A stretch of 7,164 nucleotides of DNA from Paenibacillus sp. FSL H7-0331 (lineage in GTDB: Bacteria > Bacillota > Bacilli > Paenibacillales > NBRC-103111). The translations under genes were made by a program, and so were the position numbers. Where the stretch lies: assembly GCF_001956045.1 (NCBI RefSeq), contig NZ_MRTH01000095.1, positions 1 through 7,164 on the forward strand. The letters run 5' to 3'. The stretch's first letter is position 1, and every line of letters begins with the position of its first letter. The notes below the pieces were generated by a model that was given only the letters and a program-made list of their open reading frames with translations, was not told the origin of the DNA and did no database searches. Shown one piece after another: positions 1 through 6,050 of the stretch.

Positions 1-459
1 GTACTTAGCACCTATTTTGCTCCTTACCAAGAAGGTGATGGCGTATTTTATCAAGTCCATTCCGTGACGAAAAGTATTACTTCAGCATTAACGGGGATTG
101 CCATTAATGAGGGTGCCCTCAAAGGCACAAATCAAAAAGTTCTGAATTCCTTTCCGGAGGAAAGCAAAAACAATACGGATTTGAATAAAGCCGCGATTAC
201 CGTGAAAGATTTACTGACGATGCAGAGCGGATTAGAATGGCTGGAACCGCAAGTTCCTTACGGAGACAACAACATTGTCAGCCAGATGATGGAGAGTCCT
301 AATCAAGTTCAATTTATCCTTAATCAGCCTATGTCAAGTGCAAGTGCTCCTGGTACTGCCTTCAATTATAATACGGGGGCTTCCCATCTGCTATCCGCTA
401 TGATTCAAACCCTGCTAAATGGGTCTCAGAATCAGCGGATGGGCTCTAAGGCACCATAG
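1..459 (+). pseudogene. Serine hydrolase (beta-lactamase / PBP-like fold), truncated remnant
   Basis: The frame is open from the first base, so the N-terminus lies outside the window. Seen: a Ser-Val-Thr-Lys motif encoded at 61-72, which is the SxxK nucleophile/base pair of the class C beta-lactamase / serine hydrolase family (PF00144). It is followed by the typical SITSALTGIAINEG helix, a LLTMQSGLEW block (about 211-240) and an FNYNTGASHLLSAMIQ block (about 361-408) that carries the Tyr-x-Asn-type motif. Family members run on for 150 or more residues and carry a C-terminal KTG or HxG motif. Here the protein changes to an unrelated short tail and stops at TAG 457-459. The GTG at 64 is not a real start, because it lies inside the SxxK motif. 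Inferred: an inactive remnant, probably of an extracytoplasmic esterase or peptidase. Family assignment is firm; the substrate is unknown. Confidence 0.85.
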
Positions 460-555
460 CTTATCGACCTTCCTCTCCAAGCCATAGTAGCAGTATTAAC
501 ATATATAACCATTTTCATCATCGGTGGTGCGGCGTTTACGCTGCAAATATGGTAA
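460..555 (+). pseudogene. C-terminal membrane-segment remnant, in frame after the hydrolase stop
   Basis: Directly after TAG 457-459, the same frame stays open to TAA 553-555. It encodes LIDLPLQAIV followed by a strongly hydrophobic run (AVLTYITIFIIGGAAFTL) and ends in QIW. This pattern of one hydrophobic helix followed by a short polar end is typical of the last transmembrane helix of a membrane protein, for example an ABC-2 permease or a serine hydrolase with a membrane tail. There is no start codon or ribosome site of its own. Inferred: the end of another gene, or the distal end of the same one, joined to the hydrolase fragment by a deletion around 410-450. The parent family is uncertain. 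Confidence 0.35.
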
Positions 556-651
556 GGAAAGGGTACTTAAAATCCAATGACTGTAAGAAATTTATGTGAT
601 AAAGTCATTAGTGTTGGGATGGCATCCATGTTAGTGCGCAATCAAGCTTGA

Positions 652-673
652 GTTAATAGTTTGTTAATAGTTT
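652..673 (+). repeat. Perfect 11-bp tandem direct repeat upstream of a promoter
   Basis: GTTAATAGTTT occurs twice with no gap, at 652-662 and 663-673. The 11-bp period is one helical turn, so two protein subunits would bind the same DNA face, as members of the OmpR/PhoB family do. It lies about 28 bp upstream of a perfect -10 box. Confidence 0.85.
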
Positions 674-706
674 ATTCAGATAGATTCAATAAGCTTCGAT
701 TATAAT
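653..706 (+). promoter_or_regulatory. Activator-type promoter with four phased TTnAnn boxes (PhoP/OmpR-like)
   Basis: A perfect TATAAT lies at 701-706, so transcription should start near 713. No acceptable -35 hexamer lies 16-18 bp upstream (676-684 reads TCAGATAGA), which is typical of activator-dependent promoters. Upstream, hexamers TTAATA (653), TTAATA (664), TTCAGA (675) and TTCAAT (685) are spaced 11, 11 and 10 bp apart. The B. subtilis PhoP box is known as TT(A/C/T)A(C/T)A repeated at about 11 bp. The first two hexamers fit it exactly and the last two partly. The binder could be PhoP or the response regulator encoded at 5013-5708; the sequence cannot tell them apart. Confidence 0.65.
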
Positions 707-713
707 AAAGCTA

Positions 714-727
714 AGGAAACGTTTCCC
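714..727. promoter_or_regulatory. Palindromic operator at the predicted transcription start (LacI/CcpA-like)
   Basis: GGAAACGTTTCC at 715-726 is a perfect 12-bp palindrome with the central CG typical of LacI-family operators. Compared with the CcpA cre consensus (TGnAAnCGnTTnCA), the whole core matches and only the two outermost bases differ. It covers about +2 to +15 of the predicted transcript, a position suited to repression by roadblock. The regulator is not identified, and a catabolite-repression role is an inference. Confidence 0.45.
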
Positions 728-753
728 CCACTATACCAAGAAGGAGATACGAA

Positions 754-2025
754 ATGAAACTTAGCAAAAAAGCAATTACCGCACTCTCATTTACGCTCGG
801 AGCCAGTTTATTTATATCCACAGCTTTTGCTGATACATTGCTTGGCTCTGGTTATGATCGACTCAAGGGCTCTGCGAAAAATACCGCCGCACAGATGGAG
901 AAGGGATTAAACAATTATACGATCGATACGCTGCTTACGCTGAAGGGTAACGATCAAATCTTGTTTCAGACTACCACCTCCAAAAAAATCGATACAACCA
1001 AGCAAGCATCTGAAGAAACTACCGTAACTCAGGATTCAGAGGGCAAGTCCTCATCCAATTATTCATATTCCGACAAAAAGCAATCGGTCTGGAAAAACGG
1101 GGTAGATAACAAATATTATGTAACGGAATATCCTGATGATGCAGCTAGAGGGAGCCGGAGCGTGTTCACAAACCCTTTTAATGAAAAGGGAGCACCTGAG
1201 ATCGAAAAGATCGTTGACGCAGTGGTCGGAGGGCTAAAGGATTATGTGCAGGTGGAAGAAAGGCCAGATGGCGGAAAGGCTTACTCAGGAAGCTTGTCTG
1301 AGGCACAGGTGCCTGCCGTAGTCAATGCCGTCTCCTCCTATGGCATCCAACAGTTGATTAGAGACCAGAGCCGTATGGAAAAGAATGCAAAGATGACGGA
1401 TATAGAAAGTGATATTTTTGTCAAAAAGGTTGTAGGCACGGCTGTTGAGAACAAAGCAGGCATATTGGAAAATGTGACGGGGAATATCCTTCTGTCCGGG
1501 AAAGACAAAAACGGCGCCCAGCATGATTTAACGATCAATGTGGTCGTCAAGCTTTCCGGTGTTGGAAATACAAAGATTACTTTGCCAGACCTGAAAGGAG
1601 CAAGCGTTGAAACGGTCAACCAGTCAGGTGGCCTCACTAGCAAGTATGTGGGAACCTATAAAAATAACATCATCATGGAGAAAGACGGAAAACTAGTGAA
1701 GATCGGCGAGAGAACCTTTGAAATCACAAGCGTGGAGAACGGTAAAGTGGCAGGCAAATATTACGAAACCGTTAAACCTGGCTTTGAGGCCAATTATCCT
1801 GACAAGTATAATTTTAATTTTGAATACAATTCTAGCAGTACGAAGTCCCTATCTACCTTTACTTATAAGAATGCGAAAGGCGAGCAGGAAAACGGTCAGG
1901 TTCATGAGAACGGTCCTGGAAAGATTTATGTGGATCTGAATACCGAGATCATCAACAACAACTCATACAGAAGCAGCAATAGACCTAATTTCGATGGTCA
2001 ATTCAGCCGCGTATTTGAGGAATAG
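754..2025 (+). CDS. Secreted protein of unknown function, first gene of the ABC/two-component cassette
   Basis: Start ATG 754 follows AAGGAG (741-746) at a 7-nt spacing. The 423-aa product begins with a clear Sec signal peptide: basic MKLSKK, a hydrophobic core, and an Ala-Phe-Ala site that predicts cleavage after residue 26. There is no cysteine lipobox, so it should be released or loosely wall-bound. The mature N-terminal part (about 30-280) alternates beta-rich stretches with polar loops (TLLTLKGNDQILFQTTTSKK, NYSYSDKKQSVWKNG) and a helical central part. This loosely recalls LolA/LppX-type curved sheets, but that is only an impression. A second beta-rich part (about 295-395) contains SKYVGTYKNNIIMEKDGKLV and KVAGKYYETV. 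The last 25 residues are polar and Asn/Ser-rich. No catalytic motif or named family was recognised. Its place ahead of an ABC transporter and a kinase/regulator pair suggests an envelope-stress, sensing or export-related role. Confidence 0.9.
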   Translation: MKLSKKAITALSFTLGASLFISTAFADTLLGSGYDRLKGSAKNTAAQMEKGLNNYTIDTLLTLKGNDQILFQTTTSKKIDTTKQASEETTVTQDSEGKSSSNYSYSDKKQSVWKNGVDNKYYVTEYPDDAARGSRSVFTNPFNEKGAPEIEKIVDAVVGGLKDYVQVEERPDGGKAYSGSLSEAQVPAVVNAVSSYGIQQLIRDQSRMEKNAKMTDIESDIFVKKVVGTAVENKAGILENVTGNILLSGKDKNGAQHDLTINVVVKLSGVGNTKITLPDLKGASVETVNQSGGLTSKYVGTYKNNIIMEKDGKLVKIGERTFEITSVENGKVAGKYYETVKPGFEANYPDKYNFNFEYNSSSTKSLSTFTYKNAKGEQENGQVHENGPGKIYVDLNTEIINNNSYRSSNRPNFDGQFSRVFEE

Positions 2026-2035
2026 AGAGAGGAAG

Positions 2036-2067
2036 GGAAGCCGCCAATGCGGCTTCCTGACCATTTT
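2036..2067 (+). terminator. Hairpin with weak T-run between secreted-protein and ABC genes (probable attenuator)
   Basis: GGAAGCCGC (2036-2044) pairs perfectly with GCGGCTTCC (2049-2057) around a CAAT loop; 2035/2058 could add a G-U pair. The only T-run is TTTT at 2064-2067, six bases beyond the stem, so termination should be partial. It begins 10 nt after the stop of the secreted-protein gene, and no promoter is visible before the next gene. Its likely effect is to lower expression of the downstream genes or to protect the upstream mRNA. Confidence 0.6.
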
Positions 2068-2069
2068 AT

Positions 2070-2087
2070 GGGGAGGTACTGTCGTTG
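2070..2087 (+). promoter_or_regulatory. Ribosome site that decides the TTG start of the ABC ATPase
   Basis: GGGGAGGT at 2070-2077 is a near-perfect Shine-Dalgarno sequence 7 nt before TTG 2085. This supports initiation at the non-standard codon; no ATG lies nearby in frame. Confidence 0.8.
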
Positions 2088-2810
2088 ACGAATAAAGCAA
2101 TTGAAATCATCGGTCTTACCAAGGTATATAAAAACGATCGGGGCATCAGTGATTTAAATTTAGAAGTAGATCAAGGCGATATATTCGGCTTTTTGGGACC
2201 CAATGGGGCTGGGAAGACGACAGCCATGAAAATGATGGCAGGGCTCATGAAACCGGACCGCGGCGACGTGAAGATTTTTGGTGCCAGCATATTAGAGGAT
2301 TACGTCAAAGCGATGAAGCATGTGGGCTGTATGATCGAGACAGCAGAGTCGTATCCTTATTTAACGGCCAATGAAAACCTGAAGCTGTTTGGCAGGTTTT
2401 ATCCGCAGGTGGACCAGCAAAGAATCGACGAATGCCTGGAAATTACTGGTATGTTGAAGTATAAAAATGAGAAATCTAAAAAGTTTTCACTTGGGATGAA
2501 ACAAAGGCTAGGGCTAGCGGCTGCTATCCTATCGAAGCCCAAGCTTTTAATTTTGGACGAGCCTTTGAACGGATTGGATGTTGAGGGAATGCTGGAGATG
2601 CGGAGGCTGACTAAGCAGCTTGCTGATGAAGGTACGACCTTTTTTATTTCCAGCCACTTGATTCATGATGTAGAGCTTACCTGTACAAGAATCGGTGTTA
2701 TATACGGGGGCAAGCTTGTCAATGTAGACTATACCCAAAACATTCTTTCCAATTACGCATCGCTTGAACATTATTTTGTTAGTGAGGTGGACAGGAATGC
2801 CAGGGTTTAA
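2085..2810 (+). CDS. ABC transporter ATP-binding protein, BcrA type
   Basis: This is the 241-aa ATPase subunit that would power the permease encoded next to it. Seen: Walker A GPNGAGKTT (38-46), ABC signature SLGMK (135-139), Walker B LLILDEP with catalytic Glu159, D-loop NGLD (162-165) and switch His191. The Q-loop position has Glu (MIETAESYPYLTANENL, from residue 83). Glu is usual there in the bacitracin-resistance BcrA group and similar ABC-2 exporters. The start is TTG 2085, supported by GGGGAGGT (2070-2077) at 7 nt spacing. The last 14 nt overlap the permease gene, so translation is probably coupled. The product is cytoplasmic and membrane-associated. The substrate is not readable from the sequence; peptide-antibiotic, lipid or envelope-stress functions are known for relatives. 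Confidence 0.95.
   Translation: MTNKAIEIIGLTKVYKNDRGISDLNLEVDQGDIFGFLGPNGAGKTTAMKMMAGLMKPDRGDVKIFGASILEDYVKAMKHVGCMIETAESYPYLTANENLKLFGRFYPQVDQQRIDECLEITGMLKYKNEKSKKFSLGMKQRLGLAAAILSKPKLLILDEPLNGLDVEGMLEMRRLTKQLADEGTTFFISSHLIHDVELTCTRIGVIYGGKLVNVDYTQNILSNYASLEHYFVSEVDRNARV
2784..2799 (+). promoter_or_regulatory. Ribosome site that sets the permease start
   Basis: GAGGTG (2784-2789) lies 7 nt before ATG 2797, inside the end of the ATPase gene. It favours ATG 2797 over the upstream TTG 2764. Confidence 0.7.
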
Positions 2811-3549
2811 AGCTGCATTTTTGAATGAAACCGTGAAGCTGTTGAAAAAGAAAAAAATTATGGCGGCTGCCATTTTGTCCATTCTGGCCGTTTTGATCGG
2901 ACAAATTGCGGTTACAGCGGTTAAGCATGGCCTCGGCTTAAGGGTAGTAGGCAGCACGGAGTTTCCAATAGTTGTTTTGTCGATTTTTACTTATACGATT
3001 TTACCTCTTTTTGCCATCTTTGTGGCGATCGATATGTTTAACGGTGAATTTTCGTCTAATACGATGAAAATAACGCTGGCCAGACCTGTTTCCAGACTTG
3101 GCGTTTATAGTGCGAAGGTTTTGAATATTGCTTTGTTTATATTGGCCAACCTGATGTTCGTTATGGTGCTTTCTTTACTGGTAGGGTTCATATTTAATCC
3201 TGCATCCGCTAGCTTGCTTGGTGTAGCGAGGGTGTTGTTGTCCTATATCGCTACTTTTTTCCCAGTGTTTGTGTTTGCCCTTTTAGTTGTCCTGCTATCC
3301 AATATACTACAGGGAGGGCTGGCGGTATTTTTCCTCTCCATCCTTATTTTTGTCGCTTTTAATTTCTTGGGTATTTTCTTTTCTTCGTATTCCAGTTTTT
3401 TTGTGACGTCGATGTTGGATTGGTATACGCTCTGGATTTCGGAATCGTTTAATATATTCAAAATTTTCCGCCAGATCTTAATTTTATTGGGCTGTGGTAT
3501 AATGTTATTTACCGCTGGTTATTATTTATTTGATAAAAAGGATATATAG
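2797..3549 (+). CDS. ABC-2 type transporter permease (six TM helices)
   Basis: This is the 250-aa membrane partner of the preceding ATPase. Start ATG 2797 is chosen because GAGGTG (2784-2789) sits 7 nt before it. The frame is open from TTG 2764, but that start has no ribosome site and would add a non-matching leader. Seen: a short basic cytoplasmic N-terminus (KLLKKKK), then hydrophobic segments at about 21-41, 57-79, 110-132, 140-168, 172-193 and 226-244. The conserved ABC-2 coupling region lies between TM2 and TM3 (about 83-102, including TLARPVSR), and the C-terminus is charged (FDKKDI). Size and topology fit BcrB-like ABC-2 permeases rather than the large ten-TM BceB type. The gene overlaps the ATPase gene by 14 nt. 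Probably an exporter; the substrate is unknown. Confidence 0.93.
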   Translation: MPGFKAAFLNETVKLLKKKKIMAAAILSILAVLIGQIAVTAVKHGLGLRVVGSTEFPIVVLSIFTYTILPLFAIFVAIDMFNGEFSSNTMKITLARPVSRLGVYSAKVLNIALFILANLMFVMVLSLLVGFIFNPASASLLGVARVLLSYIATFFPVFVFALLVVLLSNILQGGLAVFFLSILIFVAFNFLGIFFSSYSSFFVTSMLDWYTLWISESFNIFKIFRQILILLGCGIMLFTAGYYLFDKKDI

Positions 3550-3561
3550 AAAGGAACCCAC

Positions 3562-4995
3562 ATGCATTTGACCAAACGCTTTTTCGTGATGAATGCGCTG
3601 TCCGTGCTGCTTTCCATTGCCTTGACGGCTTTGGCAGTCATCATTTTTGTTGCCGCCTATACCAAAGTATTTGGCAACAAAGCGGATATCAATGAACTGA
3701 AAAGGGCTTACGAGGTCAGGACCGGGATCAGTGAGATCAAGCGGGAGGCGATGGTCTTCGAGTTCAAACAGCTTCTGGATAAAAAAGTTCAGCAAGAGCT
3801 GGCTGATCGGGCCCAGGTATTGGGCGCCCATGCCTTCCTATTCATCAATAGGGAGGTTGTATACGCTACAAGAAAGCTGAATGCCATCGATATTGAAAAA
3901 AGCCTGCTGCTGTCCAGTGGTACACCTAATCAGGATACCCTGGAGCTTGATGGCAAAACTTATATATTTACCCGGGTGGATTATAAGCTTCCATCTGGCG
4001 ATACGGGAGTATTGCTACTGCTTGCGCCAATCAAGCTGCAAACAGGCTTTTATATGCTGTTTGGCATTTTTACCGTCAGCTTTTTCATCCTGATTTTTTT
4101 GTTGATGAACTTTTGGGTTTCTTATACATTCTCACGCGGGATCATTTCACCAGTATCCAGGCTGAAGGAAGCCGCTGTTAAAATCAGTGAAGGTGACTTG
4201 AGCTGCGAAATTGCAGAGGAAGGCGAAGGCGAGGTTCGGGAGCTGTGCAAATCGCTGGAGCTAATGAGGATCAAGCTGAAGGAATCTATTTATTTACAGC
4301 AAAAATACGATGATAACAGAAACTTTTTGGTATCCAGCATTTCGCATGACTTAAAGACGCCAGTAACCTCCATCAAAGGGTACATCGAAGGTATTATTGA
4401 CGGGGTAGCCAAGTCACCTGAGAAAATGGCAGAGTACCTTGAAACGGCTCGTTCAAAGACCATTTTGGTGAATGCCATGATTGATGATTTGCTTTTATAT
4501 TCCAAGCTGGATCTGAACCAGCTCCCTTATCATTTTGAGAAAAGCAGCCTTGTGGACTATTTCGAAGATTGTGTTGCGGATCATAGATATGAATATGAAA
4601 AGGCCAATATTACATTAGAGCTAATCAATGAATTAAAGGAGCCTGTCCTTGTATTAATTGATCGCGAAAGATTAAAGAGAGTCATTCAAAATATCCTCGA
4701 CAATGCTGCCATTTACATAGATAAGAGTGACCGGAGGGTTGCCATTATACTGAGGGAAACACGGACATCCGCCATTATAGAAATCAAGGATAATGGAAAG
4801 GGAATAGCCGAGAAAGACCTTCCCCACATTTTTGAACGATTTTATCGGGTGGATCCATCAAGGAACCATGTAGAGGGCAGCGGACTTGGGCTTGCTATTG
4901 CCAAACAAATTGTGGAAGGCCATGAAGGGGAAATATGGGCTAGAAGCATTGTCGGGGAAGGCACCCGAATAATGATCTCTCTGAAAAAGTTGTAG
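3562..4995 (+). CDS. Two-component sensor histidine kinase (TM-sensor-TM-HAMP-HisKA-HATPase)
   Basis: A 477-aa membrane kinase, expected to phosphorylate the regulator encoded directly downstream. Seen in order: TM1 (about 10-33); an extracytoplasmic region (about 34-162) with a helical first half and a beta-rich second half (AFLFINREVVYATRKL, GKTYIFTRVDYKLPSGDTGV), possibly a PAS-like external sensor fold; TM2 (about 163-189); a HAMP linker (about 184-240); the H-box SSISHDLKTPVTS with phosphoacceptor His262; N-box QNILDNA (Asn377, Asn381); G1 DNGKGI (410-415); F-box FERFYR (424-429); G2 GSGLGLA (439-445). All catalytic boxes are intact. AAAGGAA (3550-3556) precedes ATG 3562. The gap to the permease is 12 nt, and to the regulator 17 nt. 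The large external domain separates it from the short-loop BceS-type intramembrane kinases usually paired with bacitracin-type exporters. Confidence 0.96.
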   Translation: MHLTKRFFVMNALSVLLSIALTALAVIIFVAAYTKVFGNKADINELKRAYEVRTGISEIKREAMVFEFKQLLDKKVQQELADRAQVLGAHAFLFINREVVYATRKLNAIDIEKSLLLSSGTPNQDTLELDGKTYIFTRVDYKLPSGDTGVLLLLAPIKLQTGFYMLFGIFTVSFFILIFLLMNFWVSYTFSRGIISPVSRLKEAAVKISEGDLSCEIAEEGEGEVRELCKSLELMRIKLKESIYLQQKYDDNRNFLVSSISHDLKTPVTSIKGYIEGIIDGVAKSPEKMAEYLETARSKTILVNAMIDDLLLYSKLDLNQLPYHFEKSSLVDYFEDCVADHRYEYEKANITLELINELKEPVLVLIDRERLKRVIQNILDNAAIYIDKSDRRVAIILRETRTSAIIEIKDNGKGIAEKDLPHIFERFYRVDPSRNHVEGSGLGLAIAKQIVEGHEGEIWARSIVGEGTRIMISLKKL

Positions 4996-5002
4996 TAGGT
5001 TT

Positions 5003-5015
5003 GGAGGTTATGATG
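5003..5015 (+). promoter_or_regulatory. Ribosome site choosing among TTG/ATG/ATG starts of the response regulator
   Basis: GGAGG at 5003-5007 followed by GTT and two adjacent ATG codons (5010, 5013). Spacing favours 5013; the product differs by only one Met. Confidence 0.65.
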
Positions 5016-5708
5016 AAAAGGATATTGATTGTTGAGGACGACCAAAGTATTGCCAATCTGCAAAAGGATTATCTTGAGCTGAGCGGTTATTCGGTGAAGA
5101 TCGTGAACAGCGGCTCAGAGGGGCTCGCAGCGCTTGAAGGAAAAAAGTTTGAGCTTGTGATCTTGGATATCATGCTGCCGGATATAGACGGATTTGAAGT
5201 ATTGAGGACCATCCGTGAGCAGGACGACATTCCTGTGCTTCTCGTATCGGCCAGAGCAGAGGAAATCTACAAGATTAACGGCCTCGGCCTTGGTGCGGAT
5301 GATTACATCACTAAACCGTTCAGCTCCGGCGAACTGGTAGCTCGGGTTAGCGCACATCTGAAAAAGTTCGAGCGGATGAAGGAACGGTTTGGTAAAGGGA
5401 ATGAGAGAAGCCATATCCAGGTCCGGGGCCTTGAGATTCAACAAGATTCCAGAAGAGTGTTTGTGAACGGGAATGAGGTCATGATGGCGCAAAAGGAATT
5501 CGACCTGCTTGTGTTTCTTTTGAAGCATGCCAATCGGGTGATTGGCAAGGAGGAGCTTTTTGAGCGGATCTGGGGGATGGATGCGTTGGGCGACGCTTCT
5601 ACCGTGACCGTGCACATCGCCAGAATCAGGGAAAAAATCGAGGAAAACCCGTCCAAGCCCCAGTATATAGGCACGGTTTGGGGATCAGGGTACCGGTTTA
5701 TGATTTAA
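5013..5708 (+). CDS. OmpR/PhoB-family response regulator
   Basis: A 231-aa DNA-binding regulator, cognate to the kinase directly upstream. Seen (numbering from ATG 5013): receiver domain 1-118 with acidic pair Asp9/Asp10, phosphoacceptor Asp52 in LDIMLPDIDG, Ser79 in LLVSAR, Tyr98 and Lys101 in DDYITKPF; a linker at about 119-133; and a winged-helix domain at 134-231. The recognition-helix region is DASTVTVHIARIREKIE (194-210) and the wing ends in GSGYRFMI. Length is normal and every key residue is present. GGAGG (5003-5007) is 5 nt from ATG 5013 but only 2 nt from ATG 5010, and TTG 5001 precedes it, so 5013 is preferred. OmpR-type proteins bind direct repeats with an 11-bp period, and such repeats stand at 652-673 before the first gene of the cassette. 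Regulation of that promoter is an inference. Confidence 0.96.
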   Translation: MKRILIVEDDQSIANLQKDYLELSGYSVKIVNSGSEGLAALEGKKFELVILDIMLPDIDGFEVLRTIREQDDIPVLLVSARAEEIYKINGLGLGADDYITKPFSSGELVARVSAHLKKFERMKERFGKGNERSHIQVRGLEIQQDSRRVFVNGNEVMMAQKEFDLLVFLLKHANRVIGKEELFERIWGMDALGDASTVTVHIARIREKIEENPSKPQYIGTVWGSGYRFMI

Positions 5709-5745
5709 TTCATGCATTGGTATAGGCTAGCTACGGCTACTAGTA

Positions 5746-5910
5746 GTGGAGGCTGGTGCAAAGATCAAAATAGGATTAAGTGCTTCCCAAAAGACAACAA
5801 TGCCCCCTTCTAGTGCTGCGGCTGGGAGAGTAGTTGGACATGTTTCGTTTCTTAAAAGAGAAGAAGATGAAGGAAAAAAAGTAAATAATACACCAGAGAA
5901 CGGAACCTAG
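5746..5910 (+). pseudogene. Possible gene remnant after the response regulator
   Basis: The 190 bases between the regulator stop and the terminator are open in one frame from 5731 to TAG 5908-5910, following TAG 5728. The peptide (VEAGAKIKIGLSASQKTT, then a proline/alanine turn, then GRVVGHVSFLKREEDEGKK) has a protein-like composition, and its stop sits directly after the left arm of the terminator, as real gene ends often do. No ribosome site precedes GTG 5746 or ATG 5800. It may be the C-terminal remnant of a lost gene or a chance frame. No family is recognised. Confidence 0.25.
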
Positions 5911-5935
5911 AAGCAAATGGTTCCGTTTCTTTATT
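5899..5935 (+). terminator. Rho-independent terminator of the cassette
   Basis: AACGGAACC (5899-5907) pairs perfectly with GGTTCCGTT (5919-5927) around an 11-nt loop, and a T-rich tail (TTTCTTTATTT) follows from 5926. It lies about 190 nt after the response-regulator stop and separates the cassette from the next gene. Confidence 0.85.
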
Positions 5936-5954
5936 TAACTAACAAACAGTTTAG

Positions 5955-5983
5955 TGCAACTTTCCATTATTTGGTGCCGTATA
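5955..5983 (+). promoter_or_regulatory. Probable ECF-sigma promoter
   Basis: TGCAACTTT begins at 5955 (-35 element TGCAAC, 5955-5960), followed after 17 bp by CGTATA (5978-5983). Bacillus ECF sigma factors of the M/V/W/X group recognise an AAC-containing -35 (TGAAAC, TGTAAC, TGCAAC) and a CG-containing -10 (CGTA, CGTC, CGAC) 16-17 bp apart. Transcription would start near 5990, about 60 nt before the next gene. No convincing housekeeping promoter was found here. Inference from consensus only. Confidence 0.5.
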
Positions 5984-6050
5984 AGAAGTGAAAAGGACGA
6001 GACGAACGGCTATAGAGTGAAGAGTGAGAAACTTTTAAGGGGTGAACAAA

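Noticed and set aside
576..609. 7-bp inverted repeat AATGACT / AGTCATT with a 20-nt loop
   Set aside because: Short AT-rich arms, long loop and no T-run; too weak to call a terminator or operator.
617..627. GGATG-G-CATCC short palindrome
   Set aside because: Only 5-bp arms and no promoter context; likely chance.
2764..2796. Upstream TTG extension of the permease
   Set aside because: No ribosome site at the right distance, while GAGGTG stands correctly before ATG 2797; the extra residues do not look like a permease N-terminus.
2547..2957. Antisense open frame across the ATPase-permease junction
   Set aside because: Both sense genes are well supported by motifs and ribosome sites; the antisense frame has none and looks like random translation.
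5115..5615. Long antisense open frame (166 codons) opposite the response regulator gene
   Set aside because: It lies fully within a well-supported receiver/winged-helix gene, has no ribosome site, and its translation resembles no protein; it is a shadow of codon bias.
5737..5746. CTACTAGTAG 10-bp palindrome after the response regulator gene
   Set aside because: Single copy, no promoter or repeat partner, in a probable gene-remnant region.
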